This document shows, in pieces, positions 12,601 to 25,190 of a stretch of DNA of 50,433 bases (its first letter is position 1; every line of letters begins with the position of its first letter). The notes under the pieces are model-generated. The model made no database searches. It had not been told where the DNA came from and saw only the letters and a list, made by a program, of their open reading frames with translations. Source of the DNA: Bolinopsis microptera. Taxonomy: Eukaryota; Ctenophora; Tentaculata; Lobata; Bolinopsidae. The stretch is taken from contig NC_087073.1 in the NCBI RefSeq assembly GCF_026151205.1, positions 21,606,837-21,657,269 on the forward strand, written 5' to 3'. The position numbers and the translations under genes were made by a program.

Positions 12601-13879
12601 AAAGAACCAATAATATCCGGCAGAGACCACCTTGATTTTCTGGAATCTATCGACAAAAGTATCGTGGGCAAGAAACTGAGCCTGATGGACCCCTGGAGAA
12701 TGCTTATGATGGTACGTACCCTCTACACTGATTTAAATTCAATATTATTATTACCTCGTGTTAACACCCAATGATATATTGAGTGCTTTTTTAGATTATA
12801 TTATTATAATAAAACTACCGATCTTGGAATGTGGAGTTTGTGGGGTTAGCTGTAGCAATTACATAACAATTACATACCATTAACCTCTCCTCTTCAGACT
12901 ACACAGATGCAGGAAGTAGTGAATAAGAACGAAAAACCTCCTCCAGATAAACATATCAGACATGTTTTCCTTTTTAACGATTTACTACTGGTACATATCT
13001 CTCTTTATTATTTGTGTTGTGGTGTTTTAAAAAAATTATTTCGGCTTCAGATTAATGTTGCATTTAATTGTTACTAAATGTTTCACGATAACAAAACCTT
13101 GTGATATCTTTATAAAAAGTTTACTTTCCTCAGATAACCAAGCAGATGAGCACTAGAGGGAAGGCAACAACAAAGACAGCCAAAGAGCGCGTCATAGCCA
13201 CCTGCTCCTTTCAGTACAGACAACATTGCACTGTGTGTAGCTTCAAAGCTGAGTCATTTTCCACCGAATGTAAGTATCTCTCTTATCATTTATCTATTTA
13301 TAGAGTGGGTATTCAGTAAGATAACAATCTCGGAAACAACTTTCACCATAATAAATATTAATAATATGTAGCTAAAGTCTAAACTTCTCAGATCATCCGT
13401 TTGGTATAAAGTTAGTAGACAGTTACGATGACAAGAGTGTTCTAGTCGAGCTAGCAGCCTATAACGAGGACGACAGGAGCGCTTTTCTGAACGAATTAGC
13501 AGAGGTCACGTGGGTCTATAGAGCTCTGGAGAACGATCGGATTGGGACACTCGGGGTTTCAGATAAAATGGGGCAGAGCACCCTGTCCCTTCATGTGAGT
13601 ATTCCTTAAATCAAGGTTTTGGTCCGATTTTTAAAAGAATATTTAAATATGATTTATTTCTGTTAATTGACACGATAATTTATAGAAAACTCATTACTTC
13701 AGAGTTTCAACTCGGACTCTGACGCTGGACGAAGGCACACGCACACTCTGGGTCGAAGGTTCTTCAAATCGAATATTTTCAAATCTGGTCACAAAAGGGA
13801 AGCACTCTCACCTTCAAGTTCAGTATTTTATAGCCAGGGTATCGGCTCGGCTGACATTCCTGATAGCGTGGAATCTTGA
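3639..13879 (+). CDS. IQSEC-like: IQSEC/BRAG-family Arf guanine-nucleotide exchange factor (Sec7 + PH)
   Basis: Exons: 3639-3868, 3932-4058, 5306-5378, 7156-7336, 9241-9322, 10886-11087, 12539-12711, 12898-12990, 13134-13269, 13392-13594, 13703-13879. All introns are GT-AG and phases join to one frame of 558 residues. The family loads GTP onto Arf6-class GTPases in endocytic and synaptic trafficking. Sec7 covers about residues 140-330: [23 protein letters not shown], then [20 protein letters not shown], with the catalytic Glu of GEAQK at 233. The second Sec7 motif reads [10 protein letters not shown]; Gln274 replaces the usual Asn. A PH domain follows (about 370-490; [12 protein letters not shown], then HPFGIKLV), arranged as in IQSEC rather than cytohesin. 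The C-terminus is a basic, Ser-rich tail. No IQ motif was seen, so upstream exons may be missing. The ATG at 3639 has an in-frame stop just before it, but an acceptor at 3682-3683 could make this an internal exon. The Sec7-PH part is certain; the first two exons are less so. Confidence 0.88.
4846..4994. mobile_element. Small Tc1/pogo-like MITE in IQSEC intron 2
   Basis: A 149-bp element with imperfect inverted ends of about 23 bp. The left end is CAGTACAACCCCGATTTACC and the right end is the complement of CAGTGAAACCCTGATTTACC. TA follows the right end directly; on the left TA lies one base away. The interior repeats the ACCCCGATTTACCGC motif several times. CAGT ends and TA targets are typical of pogo/Tigger-type non-autonomous elements. 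No coding sequence. Confidence 0.6.
5366..6234 (+). repeat. 41-bp donor-spanning tandem array (IQSEC intron 3)
   Basis: About 21 copies of a 41-bp unit. Each unit contains the last bases of IQSEC exon 3 (CTATAAACTAG), its 5' splice site GGTGAGTTCT, and intron sequence TAGTTCTTAGTTAAATCTTA. The first copy is the exon end itself (exon ends 5378). Some copies vary: GGTCAGT in copies 2 and 5, TTTAG before the donor in copies 6 and 7. Period 41 is not a multiple of 3, so use of downstream donors would shift the frame. Confidence 0.95.
6240..6362. repeat. GGTACC-rich short tandem repeat
   Basis: About ten GGTACC (KpnI) palindromes in variants of GTGTGGTACCATG and GTAGTGCGGTACCGTAT, directly after the donor-spanning array and inside IQSEC intron 3. 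No function is evident. Confidence 0.8.
6713..6927 (+). repeat. G-tract minisatellite in IQSEC intron 3
   Basis: About eight copies of a unit built on GCATTACTATGGGG followed by G runs of 6 to 16 bases. The run-rich strand is the sense strand, so the transcript could form G-quadruplexes about 230-440 nt before the exon 4 acceptor. An apparent Gly-rich open frame here is a by-product of the repeat. Confidence 0.85.
7320..8030 (+). repeat. 29-bp donor-spanning tandem array (IQSEC intron 4)
   Basis: About 24 copies of a 29-bp unit made of the end of exon 4 (CCATAGCCGTTCTAGA), its 5' splice site GTGAGT, and ACTAATT. The first copy is coding (exon ends 7336). A few units carry C/T changes (TTTCATAG, AGCTG) or 6- to 9-bp insertions near 7640 and 7992. 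The period is not a multiple of 3, so downstream donor use would shift the frame. Confidence 0.95.
9778..9921. repeat. 24-bp tandem repeat in IQSEC intron 5
   Basis: Six copies of a unit reading GGTACAAGTTTGATACAATG plus TTAA with few changes. It lies well inside the intron and contains no exon sequence. An open frame on the minus strand here is only the repeat. Confidence 0.9.
11293..11436. repeat. Triplicated repeat of about 55 bp in IQSEC intron 6
   Basis: Three near-identical copies of a unit starting AGATCTTGAGACACCTCCAT and ending ACATACTTTAGG. It is intronic and far from both splice sites. Confidence 0.85.
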
Positions 13880-15699
13880 TATTTGCTTTGTAGCGTAGGA
13901 CTATGGGAATCTTTCCTCTTTTTTATTTCATGTTTTTAATGTTGATTTGGATACGGTTGGATTGGGCTTTCATTAAAACAGTTCAAATTTCCTTAAAATT
14001 TCTTTACCAATTTCAAACGCATTGGGATGCAATGTGGAATGTTGGATTTCGGGAACTTGTTCGTTCTATCGAGTGATTATTTTTTCTTTAGAGTAGTTGG
14101 ATTTGACTATCACACTGCGGGCTATTAATAAAGTGACAATTTTCTCATTAAACGTTTTTAGATTTGAAGTAATATGATTTCTAGTTGATTTTATTACACT
14201 ATTACCGATTTATTTTAAATCATTTGATGACAGCAGATAAGTTCAGCTCTGGACAATGTTTGTTTACATTTATGCATTCTAAAGTTTTTATGTTTGATGT
14301 TTACAGATCAAAATCAATTTGAAGTTAAGAACTGTGTTTCAATCATAGGAGTCCTAACACTTCATTTGTCCTTACAACAATAAAAACCATCTGAAGTACC
14401 CTGTCCCCTGAGACAGTGAGACGGCTCCATATTTCTGCAATAATTTGAGAATGCGGCAGACGAAAATTAAGTCCAGACTTTGGGTCGGTAATTTATGAGT
14501 CAGTCATTGGATCATTCAATCTGGATTACCTTGGCCATGAAGAATATTGATCATCGGTGAACCAATGTTCATTGTTGAAAATATTCTGACCGGAGTTGTG
14601 GAGCACCATTTCCGAATGTCAAAAAAACATCTCCATAAAATATCCATCGTGATTTAATTTTATATGTTAATGAAATCATGATTATACTAGATGAGCAAAT
14701 CTTCAGCAGATCTATACATATATTAGACCATATTATGGTGATCGAATATGGCTTTCCTTAACCTAAAATGAGTCCTCTCAAACCGCTGCTCACCAGTAAA
14801 CTTTATTTCGAAATAAATTGCTCAATGTATCAGTGTAAGTGTGATATTCAATGCGGGAGGCATGCTTCTTCACATTTTTTATTGTATTGAAAAGTCGGTA
14901 CAATGTGACGAAGGCTCTTTTTCATTTAGTTCCTAAGAAATAGCACACTCCAGTGGATCCATCTATATGTAGATCGTTTCTATAGATACGCAAGTGCTTT
15001 CATTTAAAAGTTTACAAGTAAAGATACGGTTAGGCAATCGCGCGCGCCGTACCAGCCATGTTTATTTGTTGTTTCACAACTTGCATACAAAATTTTAAAT
15101 GCGTAGGCATAAATATTAAATAATGACTATTTCTCATGCCTGTGTCCCATGATCTCACAACTTCGTATAAAACGAAAATTATTTCAGTCAATAAGTGAGT
15201 CTTGGTTAAACAAACTGCCGAAGCATACACGAATTTTAAGGAACATAAAACATCTGCAACGAAAACATGCAACACATCATTCTGCGCTTAATTTCGCAGC
15301 ATTTATAATTCCCCCTCCAAATTCAATAAATAACCCTGTGGGTAAGTAATACATTAATGGTAACCTCGCATCCAGATAAAGTAACGAAATCTTAAGAAAA
15401 CTCTAAGTCTAAGTTATAAAACTCATCTTCGCCGGAAGCATTTGAAATTCCACTCACATGTGTATAAAAACATCAATTAAATTAGAGTTTAGACAAAAAA
15501 TACAATCTATAATGTACAACAACTATTTACACGTGCATGATAAAATCCATCTGTAGTGAAGAAACTTCGTTTCCAATAAAATGACATGTTGGTTTGTCAA
15601 TGTTTGGGTCTGGACTGGAGTCTGAATATGTCGACGCGACAAGAATTTACGATAAAAGAATTCAGGAGTGTTCGTTTGAGCACACCCGTGCAGGAATGC
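13880..15699. other. Space between convergent genes
   Basis: This is the 3' flank of the IQSEC-like gene (+) and of the CCDC92-like gene (-). An AATAAA at 14379-14384 could end the IQSEC transcript. TTTATT at 15061-15066 or 14802-14807 could be the AATAAA of the CCDC92 transcript read on the minus strand. Small overlapping open stretches near 15030-15350 on both strands have no homology I recognise. Nothing else seen. Confidence 0.45.
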
Positions 15700-18600
15700 T
15701 CACATAGCTTTGTTAGGGGGAATAGTTGGCACGATCGGCTTTGAGGAGCCGGTCCGTCGTCTGTTGAACTTCATTTTAGAAAGAAATGATTTTGTGGCGG
15801 TACGGTCGCCGATTGCAGGCAGTGGAACACTCTGATTCACTAATACGGTATTCTGGTCATGGTCACCGAGGATTTCTGCTGCTGCAGATGTGATTGGGTC
15901 GCTGATGATGGTTTTGGAGAAGTCTATTGAGTGGTGTCTGGAGCCGGGACGAGGGCTACCTCGTCGCAGTGGGGGCGGTGTAGGGGTGAACCTCTTTCCT
16001 GATTCATCTGGGTTAGTATTCACTTTCATTTGTATTAGCTTGGCATTGTGTATCTTGGACATGAGGTACGCTAACTGATCACTTTTACTCTCCAAGTCTG
16101 ACCGGAGGGAATGAATCAAAACGTCCTTTTTCTGTAAACTCTCCGTCAAATCTGCTTTCGTCGATTTTAACTGGAACTGCAAAAGTTTGATCTTTGAAAG
16201 CCGTTCCCCTCCCAAACTATCTAGCCGGCTGTTTTCGGAGTGAAGTTCTCGTACTGCAGAGTTGTACTCTGCCTTGAGCTTGTTGATCTCCACTGAGGAA
16301 TAACAAGCATGTGTTTTAATTAGCTTTATTATTCTCCGCAAGCATTACATCAATTGTATGTGAGAAGTGAGACCTCGTGATGTATCCGCTACCAGGAGGT
16401 AAAGCGGCTTTTAAATATTAAATCTACGTGAAAATAGAAGAGTGTGTGTCACGCACACCACATACACACTTGTAATTGTTAGCGATCGCTCTGACGCCAC
16501 AACAATGTGGCGGTTAGTCACGTGTTTCACTCTTTTCTCAACATTTAAAAAAGGTTATACATGAGATAACTGATAAGGTTTAAAAGAGGAGAAAGAGACA
16601 AACCAGCATGGTTGCACGTGGAAGTAGAGGGAGCCGCTGCGTCGCCCAACATATGTAGCTCAAACGTTAGCTCTGAAAATAGGATGGTGTTAAAACTTCC
16701 GCTTTGTCAAGATCACGTGATTGGGTGCTGTGTGAGTCACGTGATTGTGATAAGCTTGTTGTTGGATCTTGTTTAATAGACAGTGCTTTGTTGATGAAGA
16801 GTCTCTGCTTGATGTTCACACACAGGACAGTTACATAGAACAAGTGCCGTATAGAATAAACGAGTTTAGTTCTAATGCACCAGCCACATTCCACTTATAG
16901 CAGAGATTTTAGCCACAACTATTGTAGGTGGACATACCACACAATATTTCTACGAATCTTCAAAGATTTTGCAGTGTATGATAGTATTGATTATAATAAT
17001 TGCACTCACAAAACTCACAAAACTTCTAGATTTCAAATTAATTGCATTATTCCTGAAACCTCTTTAAGTCTGGTAGGTTCGCGTTAATGGAAAGTAAGCT
17101 ACTGTCACGCTGCAGGGAAACTGGAAATCATCGACATAAACACTCAAGAAGGTTTAAAAGTGGTTTTTTGACAAACTTAAAGAAAGCACGGCATGGTTGG
17201 AACTTAACAAGTAAGAACATGCCCACAATGGATCGTTACAAATGAACCACTGCACTGGATCTACTACGCAACTATTTGATTAGAAGCTCGAAAGTTTGAA
17301 CACTTTTTTAACATTCCACTGAATGAGCTGAGTGATGAAATAGCGACCCAAAACTCAAGGTTTAGTAGTTTGTAAAGGTTTATTCCCTAAAGGTTTATTG
17401 TAAAAGAATAACCCCCTAAATGAGGTTATTCATTGTAAGCATGATTCTCTAGGTCACTAATACTCATATTTATGTGTTTTAATTTTACCGATTTACTTGT
17501 AAAAGATGTTCTGGAACTTCGATGAGCTATTTACACTAGTAGTCATTTATAGGAACTATTACATCCTCTTTTCTAATACTGACTAAGCCGTACAGCTATA
17601 AAGCCTACAGAGCCTGCCTTTTTCTCAAGACATGCTCACTACAGATACCGGATAATGGTTTTGTACTGAGCAGCACCAAAAGCTGGTTATAATTAAAGTT
17701 ATATTTCCACGCTACATCTTAAAACTTGCACACTACCAAAAGCTGGTTATAATTAAAGTTATATTTCCACGCTACATCTTAAAACTTGCACACTACCAAA
17801 AGCTGGTTATAATTAAAGTTATATTTCCACGCTACATCTTAAAACTTGCACACTACCAAAAGCTGGTTATAATTAAAGTTATATTTCCACGCTAGATCTT
17901 AAAACTTGCACAGCAGATCAGGAAGGAACTATGACCTTGTTCCACTGGTGGGTACTTAATACTTATGATAGTCAGAAAACCGTGTTAAGTAGTTACTTCT
18001 CTGGAGAAGAGAATGTAACCCCTCATTTTGTGGTATTCACTTCCACCCCATTTTTCTGTGTTATTCGAGATGACCAGGAAATACTTTATAAAAGTTCTAC
18101 GGAAAGGGTGTGGGATTCCAGTAATTTTACAATACAACCATTGCGTGATAGTGTAAATGTACCGGAGTAATAGCTGCAAGTGTTGATTAATAAAGTTTCA
18201 GGGAACTTGATGTTTAGTACCACTATGATGATTTCATTCTTCACAATTCTTTATCATGTTTATAATGCAAATGAGTTAATATAATAGTAAGAATCAGGAA
18301 TGATGACTGTGCATCATGTATATATATCATTCTACAAGTACAAAGGATAACAAACTCAGAGGCAATTTGCACTAACTTAAGTAAATGCCACTTGGGAGTG
18401 CTAAATGATGTGATTTTCAAGGTTAATTTATCAAAGGCATCGAATATTTACACTTTATTCAATCATCATGCATTACCTTACGTTAAATACATAACTAGTT
18501 AGCAAATCTCAGTTAAATAAAGGTAGCCAGGTACAGTGAAGCAGTACCTAACACAAGACAACATACCACTGCATTTGTTTTGAAGTTTGTGAATCTCGTC

Positions 18601-18702
18601 GTGGAGCCCGTGGAGAGTTTGCGCGTGTTCCGCCTGCATGAACCGCATACTGCTCTCTGTGTTCTGCAGCTTTTCCTGCACTTGTGACAGTAACGTCGAC
18701 AT
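15700..18702 (-). CDS. CCDC92-like: CCDC92-like coiled-coil protein
   Basis: Exons in transcript order: 18702-18567, 16672-16604, 16292-15700. Both introns are GT-AG, phase 1, giving 265 residues. Exon 1 encodes a short helix (FMQAEHAQTLHGLHDEIHKL, residues about 21-40) that matches the conserved N-terminus of CCDC92. The 69-bp exon 2 continues with LTFEL, equivalent to LTYEL in the vertebrate protein, and is easily missed because of its size. Exon 3 has a coiled coil (about 69-170; LQFQLKSTKADL, then DQLAYLMSKIHNAK, like AYLTSQLH of CCDC92), then a Pro/Arg/Ser-rich disordered tail with PTPPPLRRGSPRPGSRHH. CCDC92 is known at the centriole-cilium interface; that role here is inferred. A 4 x 60-bp array sits in intron 1. 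Confidence 0.85.
17672..17911. repeat. 4 x 60-bp tandem array in CCDC92-like intron 1
   Basis: Four nearly identical 60-bp units beginning CACCAAAAGCTGGTTATAAT, differing at only a few positions, which suggests recent amplification. No exon sequence is included. An adjacent plus-strand open stretch (17931-18170) has no recognisable homology. Confidence 0.95.
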
Positions 18703-18718
18703 TCCTACCTTAACAGTA

Positions 18719-18768
18719 CTGGTTACTGGTTACTGGTTACTGGTTACTGGTTACTGGTTACTGGTTAG
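18719..18768. repeat. GGTTACT heptamer repeat upstream of the CCDC92-like start
   Basis: Seven consecutive copies of CTGGTTA end about 16 bp beyond the CCDC92-like ATG, in what would be its 5' UTR or promoter. Confidence 0.9.
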
Positions 18769-20250
<1,482 letters not shown>

Positions 20251-20823
20251 ATGAACCTCTGCTCATGTGTTATTCTGGTTATTCTCTCAGCTTGTTCTGC
20301 AGGCGAAATATTCGGTATTTAAAATTCAATGGTTATTATCACTGTTATTGATGCTACAAACGTTACAAATGAAAATTGTAAGTAGATTAAATTGGTAATT
20401 TAATAGTTTACAGATACGAGAGGTTATATCTAAGGTAAAATTTGCAGGTATGAGACCTGGTACACATGACCATTGTCCCAGACTTAAAAGGGATAAAGTT
20501 TGTACGTCCGCGTCAGGAAGTGGAACTCTCATCTGCCCCAAAGAGGTAAGTGTGCCTTCTTATGTCTATCCTTATATATTCCAGGTCAGTATGCTGTCAG
20601 CTGTGATTACAACTTGTTCAGTCATTTAGGAACAGACAATTGAGCCGAGTTAGTTGTTGATCTCTAACTATAACATGTAACTTCTCAGGCACCTTACATT
20701 AAAGCTGTATACTTTGAGCGTTGCGCTGCACAAAAGTACGTCCCATTTGGAGTAGACTGCATGGGAACGATAGATTGGAAAAATCCAGATTGTGATACGA
20801 ATGGAGACTCGAGCCACCGTTAA
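20251..20823 (+). CDS. Small secreted six-cysteine protein (hypothetical)
   Basis: Exons 20251-20314, 20448-20545 and 20689-20823; GT-AG introns with phases 1 and 0, giving 98 residues. Residues 1-17 form a signal peptide (VILVILSACSA core). The mature part has six cysteines at 31, 40, 51, 66, 78 and 89 with spacing C-8-C-10-C-14-C-11-C-10-C. It is mixed charged, with an acidic/Asn-rich end. An even cysteine count after a signal peptide suggests three disulphides and an extracellular role. I do not recognise the family. It could be a structural, immune or effector-type peptide; the sequence alone does not say. An ATTAAA at 20891-20896 could serve for polyadenylation. No family match was used in building the gene model, so expression should be verified. 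Confidence 0.72.
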
Positions 20824-21679
20824 ACAAAAAGTGCTCAAGAATTTTAGAACAGTTTATTCTATTTGTAGATAATCAAAGATCAGCAAGATCATTAAATTTT
20901 AATTTGTTACTGATTTCAAACCATATGTTATTTTCTATAACCACTGACCAGATTATGAACAATTATAAATTTACTGGTTATGTTTGAAATATTCTGCTGG
21001 ATGGAGAATTATTAGTCAATAATCAGATGTTGCAATTTAATTATTAACAATTATATTAACAATTCCTATTATGATTTCAGATAAAATGAATGACTCAATA
21101 TAGATAATGTGTTTTAATTTAAAATATAGTGAATCGCACAAGATTAGGTATTTGATTTTGAAAGGGAGAAAATAATCTATTGTAACTCCACAATACGAAA
21201 TGAGAGATGAAAAAATAATAACAAAAATAACAGAGCACACTCAGAATATTATATTCAACAATATTAAATCATTATAGGAACCTAATTTGTGGCTTGATCG
21301 TTATGTTAGGGCTATTCTGTTAGCTGATGCTGACAGGCACCGCATGGGGCAGAGGCTTAGGACCATTACACTGAAGGCTTACAATGACCCTTTTTGAACC
21401 CCATGGCAGTGCTAGTTTTACTCAGCATAATCGATCATGTAAGGTAGATTTGTCAATCCACAAAAACTATTTTGGGCAAAAGGTATTAAAGTAAACTTGT
21501 AACGTACTCTACAGAGCTCAATAAAGGGGAACAGGTTGCTGAACTGCTCATGCTCTTCAAACTGTTTTCAGTGTCAGCCTGCCTTTCATTTGCATCAGGT
21601 CATGTCACAGGTCTTATCACGTGTTTCGTGGACGAGAATCTTATCTGTTTATAATATTCAAGCTGATTTCTAAGTTGTA
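20824..21679. other. A+T-rich intergenic stretch
   Basis: No gene recognised on either strand. It is the 3' flank of the secreted-protein gene, with ATTAAA at 20891-20896. Confidence 0.45.
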
Positions 21680-22206
21680 TATTTATTAGCTGTGTTACAA
21701 GTGGCCACAAACCTTAATATTAGGAGCATTTTTACTGCATTTTTACTGCATCACATTGAGGACGAAAGTTACGTATTGATTGACTGTTTGCTCTACTCCT
21801 CAGTTAGGGAAAAATTAAATTTCCATCCCCAAAACATTACTGACCTATCCGGTTTGCTCTCCACAAAAAACTCTTGATCCTACCACACTCACTGCCACAG
21901 CAAGAGCAATCCATTCAATTCTCTCTGTGAACGAACAATATACAGCCTATTATAAGAGCCCAGATTTCCACTCAAATACTGGCAAGTGGATAATGCTATA
22001 GGACCTTAAAATAAAATTGAACCATACAAACTCTATTTATTTATCTTTTAAAAAACTAGCATTATATAACATTTCTAAATTATCCCTACACATTTGTAAA
22101 TAATTAGAATTGTGTAACTTAAATTATTTCAGAATTACAACTATTGTGTACTCAATAAAGTAATTATCACTTTTGTATCCTTGTATCCTTGTATCCTTGT
22201 ATCCAT
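21680..22206 (+). mobile_element. Non-LTR retroelement 3' fragment with octamer tail
   Basis: Broken open frame whose translation includes HHIEDESYVLIDCLLYS and SVREKL, resembling the C-terminal zinc-knuckle-type end of LINE ORF2 proteins (ED-Y-FL-CPLY-LR pattern). About 300 bp later the sequence ends in four copies of TTGTATCC (22175-22206), the kind of short 3' tandem repeat with which CR1/L2/RTE-like elements end. Stops and frameshifts show it is dead. Confidence 0.55.
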
Positions 22207-22438
22207 AGATGTAATTTAGATTATGATCAGACAGTGGCCTAACGTTTATATGGTATGCAAAAATTAGACCATAATCACTCATGGAACAATATCCAATGCA
22301 AACTTATACCTAAAATGTAACTCGGTAAAGCTACCAGATCGTGTCCCTAAAGAAGCTCCTAGGTCAAATCTTGCATAGTGCTGATGACTCCCCCGCAGCA
22401 TTAGCGTTAAAGTTTGCTGTCACAACAAACTGTAATAA

Positions 22439-22756
22439 TCTTACTATATATAAAGCGAGACGATATATATATATTTATTTATCCGTGCCATTTTACTGAC
22501 ACCACGGCATCAACTTTAACGCGAATTTCCGCAAAAATCGTAAAAGATATACAACTGAAACTTTTTTGACTGGGTCAAATGCTTTAATGGCCTTCAAATC
22601 AGCAGGAAAAAAAATTAAAAATTGGCCAAGGAATAAGAATTTTAGTGCCCAAAATTTGGACTCCCAAGTGGTGTCAAAAACGCGAATTAAATAGGTAATA
22701 ATTATTTTATTCTCTCGAGCCTTGACACCACTTTAGGGTAGACGGGTTCCTGCTAG
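22439..22756 (+). mobile_element. Non-autonomous Helitron, copy 1
   Basis: This 318-bp element starts TCTTACTATATATAAAGCGA and ends GACGGGTTCCTGCTAG. It lies between A (22438) and T (22757), matching the Helitron signature of TC at the 5' end, CTAG at the 3' end and insertion between A and T. Inverted AGTGGTGTCAA (about 22668) and TTGACACCACT (about 22721) can form a stem close to the 3' end. A second copy lies inverted at 45340-45656. No Rep/helicase is encoded, so it relied on an autonomous relative. Confidence 0.85.
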
Positions 22757-24839
22757 TACATATAAAGGGCGCGCATCGTAAGAATTTGTTTTATAAGATT
22801 ATTGTGAATGATTTGACCCTGAGAGGTTTAAAATTCAACTCTTTGAATGATATTAATAAGCTTAAGATATTAGCCGATGATAGAGTTGCTTGGAAAAACA
22901 AATTTTTACTTTAGCTGTCTTGATCTGTATTGATCACAAAGTTGTTGGTTTTTTGAATATTTTAATGGTGTAAAGTGTAAAAAGTTTTTTAATAATAAAC
23001 ACTTTGAAAAGGAGCATACAAACCCATTTTAAATAAACTAAAAATTCTAATTGTGCAAAACTTGTACAAATATCATGATTGCAGTTAATTGACGATGTCA
23101 ATTCATGGCAGCTCGGCGCGGCACAGTAGCGCATCTCGCCGATCTAGCTGTGAGAAGCCTTATTGAGTGCGCGGCGCGGCACAGTAACGCATCGCGCTAC
23201 AAGATTGCAGCTGCATTTCAGAATTCTCTAATATTATCAAACACCACTGCCCATACTCCTTTTATGAGTCCATCAAAATTTCAAACCGTACAACGAGTTA
23301 AACAGGAATTCTTCTAAATAAAAAATACCTTTTTGTTTAATGCAACTAAAATTTGGAATACTGTTCATTAAACAATTTTTTAACAAAAAAATTGATCTTT
23401 TAAACAAGTGATTTTACTTTCCAATTTTGCTACACGTTGTCAGTTGTATATTTCTTTCTCGCACCCAAAGCGTGCACTCCAGCCGGCTTGTAGGTTTATA
23501 ACCTACCAGGACGCGCGCCGAACTGGACTCGTCGACGGTACTAATATTTGGAACAAATATTTTACGGGTATCACCCGTTAATTTTGACACTATATCCACA
23601 GTTATTCACCATGGATTTGTTTGTTATTAAATAGTTTTTCATAAATTTTTGGATTTAGATTAATTCGATGTAATGGGTCCAAGTTACTGCGGACATAGTT
23701 CACTATGTTTTTACTTGATACATGTTACGTATCCCAAATATCAGAGATATATATATATATATTTTCCGCCTTCGGCGGCGCGCGCTTCGCGCGCGAAAAG
23801 TGGCATGCAACGTATGTCAAGTTTTTACCGTGTTTGGATGCCCATCATATTTTACAGATGGGGGCGATATTTTGAACGATTCTATTTTATATTCATCTAT
23901 TGCTGTACTCTGTAAAATTTGAAAAGTATTTAATAAAAAACAGCGGGCCGGCTGCCATGCGCGCGATCAAAAGTAAAACAAAATTTAAGTAAAACAAAGT
24001 TTAAATTTTAATTGTTTTGTCATAATACAATGAATAATAATATCATAATAAACAAAGTTAAACTTGAACATCCGATAATAAACTCATGAAAATTAGATAT
24101 GCTATGTAAAATACACTTTTTACTATATATTATTCGAAAATTCATCCCAATCATAAATTTCTATCAGCGTGGTGCTAGTCTGTAGTCATTTATTACAATG
24201 ACGGCTAACTAAATGAATGCAAAAACTAATGAATTCAACAATAAACAAAAATTCCAAAGCAGAAGTAAAAGTTATTTTTAAAATATTTTATTAACTGACT
24301 TGTATACTAAATGTTTAAATTTCCTAACTCGATTATAATCCATAATGCAAATGCTTTATTTCACATTGTAGCCCTGCCGCACATGAGTGCAATGACAGGG
24401 GTCACGACGTGATACAAGTAATTCCACGTTGTCATAAGAAAAATGTTAGTTGCAGCATGTGTCAACTCTAATTTATGATTTTGACTTCTCAAGGGATCTC
24501 AAAATTGCAGAATAAATTTGACTTTGAGATGTTCAGCGTCCATAGGACAGGCTTTCTGCTAGTAATTATAAGAGTGAAGGTAGTTAGTGGTTATCAAAGG
24601 TTCCAGTTGATAACTGATATGACTGACTCGTCATTTCATTGGGACAACGTGGAGATGTAACATTCTTTGCAATTATTTATAATCGGAAAGTTGCAGATTT
24701 GATCAGTTACAGGAATTGATCAGGATCATGATAAGTAATCACTTTGTCAGCTGGGAGAGTTTGCATGAAAGTCTATAGTGCATCCCCTGGGCCGTATCAT
24801 ACCATGAAGTTGGTCTAACTATAGACAACTTTCCAATAA
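22757..24839. other. Retroelement-rich intergenic stretch
   Basis: At 22790-22914 a short plus-strand open frame (VNDLTLRGLKFNS, later DDRVAWKNKF) resembles the C-terminal end of retroelement ORF2 proteins. Imperfect GC-rich direct duplications (GGCGCGGCACAGTA) occur at about 23115 and 23174. At 23765-23798 there are two adjacent perfect hairpins. No cellular gene seen. Confidence 0.4.
23767..23797. repeat. Twin GC hairpins with TTC loops
   Basis: Two abutting perfect palindromes: CCGCCTTCGGCGG (5-bp stem, TTC loop) and CGCGCGCTTCGCGCGCG (7-bp stem, TTC loop). They follow an (AT)n run and TTTTC and precede GAAAAG. They stand out in an A+T-rich setting and probably belong to a mobile element end or a terminator-like structure. 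Confidence 0.8.
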
Positions 24840-25190
24840 AAAGGTTTCGTCCACAAATTTCCTAGGATATATAATAAACAAGTTCAACCCTGCATCATGG
24901 GAAGATCACATTGAAGCCCTTAAGCGATCTCTAAATCATTCTACATCCACCTTATGTTAACTTCACTGCTCCCTTCTAATTTGTACATCGACAACTATAT
25001 TATACCTCGTATAATAATAATAATAATACCTCGTTTGGATCTCGCTTACTGTATATCTTTCTGGGGTGGTGCTGCAAAGCAAGTTCTTTGTTTGGAGGAC
25101 TTTGCCGCTTCGATGCGCCGTGCGAACTATCATTCTTGCTTCGTAGATCTACTTCACAGAGCAATGATTTCAAAGGGTTGACATCGTCCA
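24840..25190 (+). mobile_element. Reverse-transcriptase fragment, plus strand
   Basis: Translation in broken frames gives FLGYIINKFNPASWEDHIE, then LDLAYCISFWGGAAKQVL and RRANYHSC, the thumb/connection region that follows the RT domain in Jockey/CR1-type LINEs. It is interrupted by stops and an (ATA)n run. It meets an oppositely oriented RT fragment at about 25190. Confidence 0.65.

Noticed and set aside
15030-15349. Overlapping frames on both strands near 15.2 kb
   Set aside because: Neither matches a known family nor joins to the neighbouring genes. Both look like chance.
17931-18170. A 79-codon plus-strand frame inside the CCDC92-like intron
   Set aside because: No homology and overlapped by an equally long minus-strand frame; length is within chance in this DNA.
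23105-23317. A 70-codon Ala-rich frame
   Set aside because: It lies on an imperfect GC-rich duplication within retroelement-rich DNA, with no family match.
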